A program made the position numbers and the translations under genes. A DNA stretch of 9,346 bases from JAUIBE01 sp035267185. GTDB taxonomy: Bacteria > Pseudomonadota > Gammaproteobacteria > Xanthomonadales > SZUA-36. Position 1 is the first letter of the stretch, and every line of letters begins with the position of its first letter. Shown here piece after piece: positions 6,859 through 9,346 of the stretch. The notes below the pieces were generated by a model. The model searched no databases, was not told the origin of the DNA, and was given only the letters and a program-made list of their open reading frames with translations. The stretch spans positions 1 to 9,346 of the forward strand of contig DATFLY010000044.1 of assembly GCA_035267185.1 (NCBI GenBank), written 5' to 3'.

Positions 6859-6899
6859 CTGATGACAATCAAGCTTAACGAAAACGAATGGTTAGTCAG
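6851..6899. repeat. 9-bp perfect inverted repeat over the stop codon of the secreted protein
   Basis: CTGACTAAC (6851-6859) and GTTAGTCAG (6891-6899) are exact reverse complements separated by 31 nt. The left arm contains the TAA stop at 6856-6858. There is no T-tract after the right arm, so it is not a standard intrinsic terminator. It could be a protein-binding dyad or an mRNA 3'-end structure between convergent operons. The rest of the gap to 6950 shows no gene. Confidence 0.55.
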
Positions 6900-6950
6900 A
6901 GCCGGGCACCATGTCTACCCGAAACAATACTTTCGCTGATGTCCCGGAGT

Positions 6951-7189
6951 TTATTGTTCAACAACATTGGAAGCAATCTCCTGGACCAACCTGGATCTTG
7001 CCATTTGAAATGATTCAATCAGTTCCTCTTCGGAAACTTCCTCGCGATTATTGATATCCCTGAGCCGGTGGGCGTATTCACCCGGAAAGTCATTGATCAA
7101 TTGGCTGCGGGCAACCCGAAGCGCCGGCCTGCGATGTCGGTAAACGCAATGCCTGCCAGGCATGCGCATATGATGATTCGGAGTTTCAT
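6951..7189 (-). pseudogene. Frameshifted small secreted-protein gene downstream of moaE
   Basis: An ATG at 7189 overlaps the moaE stop as ATGA, the usual mark of translational coupling. It opens a signal-peptide-like product (MKLRIIICACLAGIAFTDIA, then GRRFGLPAAN) that stops at TGA 7097-7099 after 30 residues. The adjacent frame carries a protein-like, charged and presumably helical stretch (ARSQLINDFPGEYAHRL, then REEVSEEELIESFQMARS, VQEIASNVVEQ) ending at TAA 6951. Joining the two by a one-base shift somewhere near 7100-7130 gives a plausible secreted protein of about 80 residues. I see a single-base loss, a sequencing error or a -1 frameshift as the options; no classical slippery heptamer is obvious. 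The product is not recognised. Confidence 0.5.
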
Positions 7190-7635
7190 GACGAAGTTGT
7201 TGTCCTGCCGATATCCTGGCAGTTGACCCACTCCTGATCGCCGTCGGCGTAGTGCTCCTTTTTCCAGATGGGCAGTCGTTTTTTGACTTCGTCAATGATA
7301 TAGCGACAGCCTTTGAATGCCTCGTCCCTGTGTGGCGTTGTGACTCCAACGATGACAGCGCAATCACCAAGTTCCAGCAACCCGGCGCGGTGAATGCAAA
7401 CCGCGCGGGTCAGCCCATATCTGGACGCGGCTTCCTCGATGATTTTTTGTCCCTCTTTCAATGCCAGGGGCTCATAAACCTCGTATGCCAGTCGATTGAC
7501 GCCACGCCCTTCATTCTTGTTGCGAATCCAGCCTTCAAACTGCACATAGGCGCCGCAGTCCTCGTCATTAATGGTTTGGCGAACCGCGTCAATATCGATG
7601 GGACTGGAGCTGATCCGGAAGCTGAGGTGATGCAT
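7186..7635 (-). CDS. moaE: MoaE, molybdopterin synthase catalytic subunit
   Basis: With thiocarboxylated MoaD, MoaE inserts two sulfurs into cPMP to form molybdopterin. The 149-aa protein carries the family motifs 'FEGWIRNKNEGR', 'LAYEVYEPLA', 'IHRAGLLELGDCAV', 'HRDEAFKGCRYIIDEVK' and 'LPIWKKEHYADG'. K119 and K126 match the catalytic lysines of E. coli MoaE at the same numbers. The gene starts 8 nt after moaD. The AGGAGG at 7648-7653 is formed by the moaD Gly-Gly codons, 12 nt before the ATG, a slightly long spacing. Its TGA overlaps the ATG of a small frameshifted ORF. Confidence 0.96.
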   Translation of the reverse strand: MHHLSFRISSSPIDIDAVRQTINDEDCGAYVQFEGWIRNKNEGRGVNRLAYEVYEPLALKEGQKIIEEAASRYGLTRAVCIHRAGLLELGDCAVIVGVTTPHRDEAFKGCRYIIDEVKKRLPIWKKEHYADGDQEWVNCQDIGRTTTSS

Positions 7636-7643
7636 TTAGATTT

Positions 7644-7886
7644 CTAGCCTCCTGAAACCGGCGGGAAAAACAGCACTTCATTACCGTCTCTCAATTGAGC
7701 AGACCAATCGCTCATTTGATCATCAATGGCCACCAGGGCCGAACTGCGGCCGCCTAATGACTCATGCCTGCCTTTCATCTCTTCGAATAGCTCAGCGGGC
7801 GTTGTGGCGTGAGTCTCGATGGATTCAGACTCTGTTCCGGCCAGTTCACGATAGGCGGCGAACCAACGCACCCTTACCCTGATCAT
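7644..7886 (-). CDS. moaD: MoaD, molybdopterin synthase sulfur-carrier subunit
   Basis: An 80-aa ubiquitin-like sulfur carrier. It has the N-terminal 'VRWFAAYRELAG' strand-helix and ends in 'FFPPVSGG', the C-terminal Gly-Gly that is adenylated and thiocarboxylated before sulfur transfer in the MoaE complex. The length is typical. The ATG overlaps the moaA stop as ATGA. The activating enzyme MoeB is not encoded in this window. Confidence 0.94.
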   Translation of the reverse strand: MIRVRVRWFAAYRELAGTESESIETHATTPAELFEEMKGRHESLGGRSSALVAIDDQMSDWSAQLRDGNEVLFFPPVSGG

Positions 7887-8935
7887 CCACCCATCCGGTA
7901 CATTTCGACCTTGGGGACGCTGCCTTCGCTTTTACGACTGCGTAATTCACTGTATCGGTCATCACGCGCAGTCCAGACGTTTCTGATGCGCTCCAGCAGG
8001 TCGTCTTCATCGTCGTTTTGTCGCAGTAGAGGTACAAGGTGTGTGCCCTTGTTGGCAAACAGGCAGGTATAAAGAATGCCATCTGCCGTGATCCTGGCCC
8101 TGGAGCAGCCGCCACAAAAAGGCTGGCTGATGGAGCTGATAAATCCAATCTCGCCCTGGCCGTCTTTGTAGCGGTAGCGACGCGCGGTTTCTGAAGGCTT
8201 GTGCTGACCCCTGGGTTCGATCGGCCAGATGTCATTGATTCTGTCGACCCATTCCGCTGATGGAACCACCTGGTCAAGTCGCCAGTGGTTGCTGTTGCCG
8301 ACATCCATGAATTCGATCAGGCGGACAATATGACCGGTGCCCCTGAAGTGACGCAAGAGATCGATCATGGTGTGGTCGTTGACTCCCTTTTGTACAACCG
8401 TGTTGATCTTGAGCTTTGTGAACCCGGCTTTTTCAGCGGCTTCAATACCGGCCAGAACCTCTTCAAGTACTGCTTTATCACCGCTCATCTCGCTCAGGAC
8501 ATCCTGGTCGAGGGTATCCAGGCTGATGGTGATTCGCTTTAATCCTGCTTCTGCCAGGTCCTCCGCCAGGCGGGGCAACAGCACGCCATTGGTCGTCATG
8601 GCGATGTCACGAATTCCGGGAATGCCCGCGATGGTCTTGACCAGGCCGGGAAGGCCGGGCCTTACCAATGGCTCACCGCCCGTGATTCGTACCTTTTCAA
8701 CACCCAGTTGAACAAAGGCGCCCAGCAGCCGTTCGATTTCGTGATCCGTCAGCAATTTGACCAGAGGCAGAAATACGCCACGTCCCTGGAGGGAGTCGGC
8801 CGGCATGCAGTATGTGCAGCGAAAATTGCATCGATCAATCACTGACAGACGCATTTCGCGAAGCGGTCGTTTCCGGGTATCCAGAACGGGCTGAGCTTCT
8901 GCTGTCCTGATCTTGACGGGTACGGAGACGGACAT
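7883..8935 (-). CDS. moaA: MoaA, GTP 3',8-cyclase (radical SAM)
   Basis: Radical SAM enzyme that rearranges GTP to 3',8-cyclo-7,8-dihydro-GTP, the substrate of MoaC. Counting from the ATG at 8935 (350 aa), the SAM cluster cysteines are C36, C40 and C43 (CNFRCTYC). The second 4Fe-4S cluster that binds GTP uses C274, C277 and C291 (CGGCSRARITADGILYTC). 'VRITGGEPLVR', 'MTTNGVLL' and 'ISLDTLD' are typical, and the essential C-terminal Gly-Gly is present (MYRMGG). The frame is open to an ATG at 8968 inside the preceding gene, but AAGGA at 8944-8948 lies 8 nt before the 8935 start and leaves a 4-nt gap after the DUF3144 stop. It overlaps moaD by 4 nt. Confidence 0.96.
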   Translation of the reverse strand: MSVSVPVKIRTAEAQPVLDTRKRPLREMRLSVIDRCNFRCTYCMPADSLQGRGVFLPLVKLLTDHEIERLLGAFVQLGVEKVRITGGEPLVRPGLPGLVKTIAGIPGIRDIAMTTNGVLLPRLAEDLAEAGLKRITISLDTLDQDVLSEMSGDKAVLEEVLAGIEAAEKAGFTKLKINTVVQKGVNDHTMIDLLRHFRGTGHIVRLIEFMDVGNSNHWRLDQVVPSAEWVDRINDIWPIEPRGQHKPSETARRYRYKDGQGEIGFISSISQPFCGGCSRARITADGILYTCLFANKGTHLVPLLRQNDDEDDLLERIRNVWTARDDRYSELRSRKSEGSVPKVEMYRMGG

Positions 8936-8939
8936 AAGA

Positions 8940-9245
8940 TCAGTCCTTCGACTGCTCCCCGGAGTCATTGGCTGCGGTGCCCTGTTGAGCCGTCTGGCCT
9001 TCTAGTCCTGCCCGTTTTACGCCCTGGTAGTGCTCCAGGGTACGGCGATACAGATCGACCACCTTGTCGATCCCGGTAGGCTCCAGCGTGCCTTCGTTGC
9101 CTGCAGCAACATAGGTTGCATAAATAGATGATGCAGTCATGATCGAACCGGAAATCAGTGCCGGGTCCAGGCCCTGGTTTTTCAGCTCATTGGCCAGGTC
9201 GATGAATCGATTGGTGGCCATTTTGTGTTGTTCGGAATCACTCAC
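8940..9245 (-). CDS. DUF3144 family protein
   Basis: A 101-aa soluble protein resembling the DUF3144 family, judged from 'FIDLANELKNQG', 'SGSIMTASSIYATYVAAGN' and 'GIDKVVDLYRRTLEHY'. The function of the family is not known to me. It looks helical, with a hydrophilic Gln/Asp/Ser-rich tail from about residue 82. I prefer the GTG start at 9245 because GGAG (9252-9255) lies 6 nt upstream and the resulting MSDSEQHK start fits relatives. An in-frame ATG at 9263 would add six residues but lacks a Shine-Dalgarno sequence. It is the first gene of the moa operon, 4 nt before moaA, so it shares the moaA promoter and may have a role linked to cofactor or metalloenzyme supply; that is inference. Confidence 0.78.
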   Translation of the reverse strand: MSDSEQHKMATNRFIDLANELKNQGLDPALISGSIMTASSIYATYVAAGNEGTLEPTGIDKVVDLYRRTLEHYQGVKRAGLEGQTAQQGTAANDSGEQSKD

Positions 9246-9282
9246 GGAATACTCCAGATTCATTGAATGTTGTTAACGTCCA

Positions 9283-9288
9283 ATTATA
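9283..9288 (-). promoter_or_regulatory. Probable -10 box of the DUF3144-moaADE operon
   Basis: The - strand reads TATAAT exactly at 9288-9283, about 38 nt before the GTG at 9245. A start of transcription near 9276 would give a leader of about 30 nt. No good -35 box is seen at 16-18 bp spacing (TGGGGG at 17 bp), so the promoter may need an activator or be weak. Confidence 0.5.
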
Positions 9289-9296
9289 TCTGCTTC

Positions 9297-9309
9297 GGGG
9301 TGACACCCC
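9297..9309. promoter_or_regulatory. 13-bp dyad GGGGTG-A-CACCCC upstream of the -10 box
   Basis: The arms GGGGTG and CACCCC are perfect complements around one central base. The dyad lies in the -10/-35 spacer and touches the expected -35 position of the moa promoter, where a regulator could act. It could equally be a remnant of the adjacent palindromic repeat cluster. Confidence 0.35.
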
Positions 9310-9314
9310 CACCT

Positions 9315-9346
9315 TCGTCATCCCGGCCTTCGAGCCGGGATCCACC
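9315..9346. repeat. Dispersed palindromic repeat at the window edge
   Basis: ATCCCGGC (9320-9327), a six-base loop and GCCGGGAT (9334-9341) form a perfect 8-bp stem. The flanking arms GTCAT and ATCCAC complete a unit of the type dispersed in many proteobacterial genomes. The reverse complement shares GTGGATCCCGGC with the copy in xdhC. It may continue past the window end. Confidence 0.8.

Noticed and set aside
7252..7647. Long + strand open frame opposite moaE
   Set aside because: It is the antisense of moaE, whose product is conserved over its full length; no ribosome binding site or recognisable product.
9246..9346. Moco riboswitch upstream of the moa operon
   Set aside because: The leader before the first gene is only about 30 nt from the likely transcription start, too short for that RNA; the hairpins seen belong to the repeat and the dyad.

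Overview
The window looks like the chromosome of a free-living gammaproteobacterium-like organism. This is inferred from Sec-type signal peptides, a membrane cytochrome c urate oxidase, moderately high GC, Shine-Dalgarno starts with some GTG/TTG use, and dispersed GTCATCCCGG...CCGGGATCCAC palindromes. No marker gene fixes the taxon.

Left half, + strand (1-6449): a tightly packed purine-catabolism operon. It contains the 3' part of xdhB (molybdopterin subunit of xanthine dehydrogenase, start outside the window), xdhC (Moco-inserting maturation factor), an adenine deaminase, puuD (membrane urate hydroxylase with a C-terminal cytochrome c), moaC (molybdenum cofactor synthesis) and a small VOC-fold protein. 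Junctions run from a 17-nt overlap to a 6-nt gap, so co-transcription and translational coupling are likely. Together the enzymes would take adenine to hypoxanthine, xanthine, urate and 5-hydroxyisourate, with the urate electrons passing to cytochrome c. moaC helps supply the cofactor that XdhC loads into XdhB.

Middle (about 6450-7190): a more AT-rich accessory patch. It holds a TTG-started small secreted protein of unknown function (+), a 9-bp inverted repeat over its stop codon, and on the - strand the remains, or a frameshifted form, of a small secreted-protein gene whose ATG overlaps the moaE stop.

Right half, - strand (7186-9263): a second molybdenum-cofactor operon, DUF3144 gene - moaA - moaD - moaE (- small frameshifted ORF), read from a promoter near 9285. 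It converges on the purine operon. MoaA and the + strand MoaC make cPMP; MoaD and MoaE convert it to molybdopterin. The cofactor pathway to molybdopterin is therefore complete here, split over two convergent operons, next to a user enzyme.

The most unusual structure is inside xdhC. Two palindromic elements of the same family as the one at the right edge of the window, plus three 30-bp tandem units, lie in frame in the coding sequence. They add about 55 residues to an otherwise intact XdhC, resembling the protein-coding palindromic elements known from Rickettsia.
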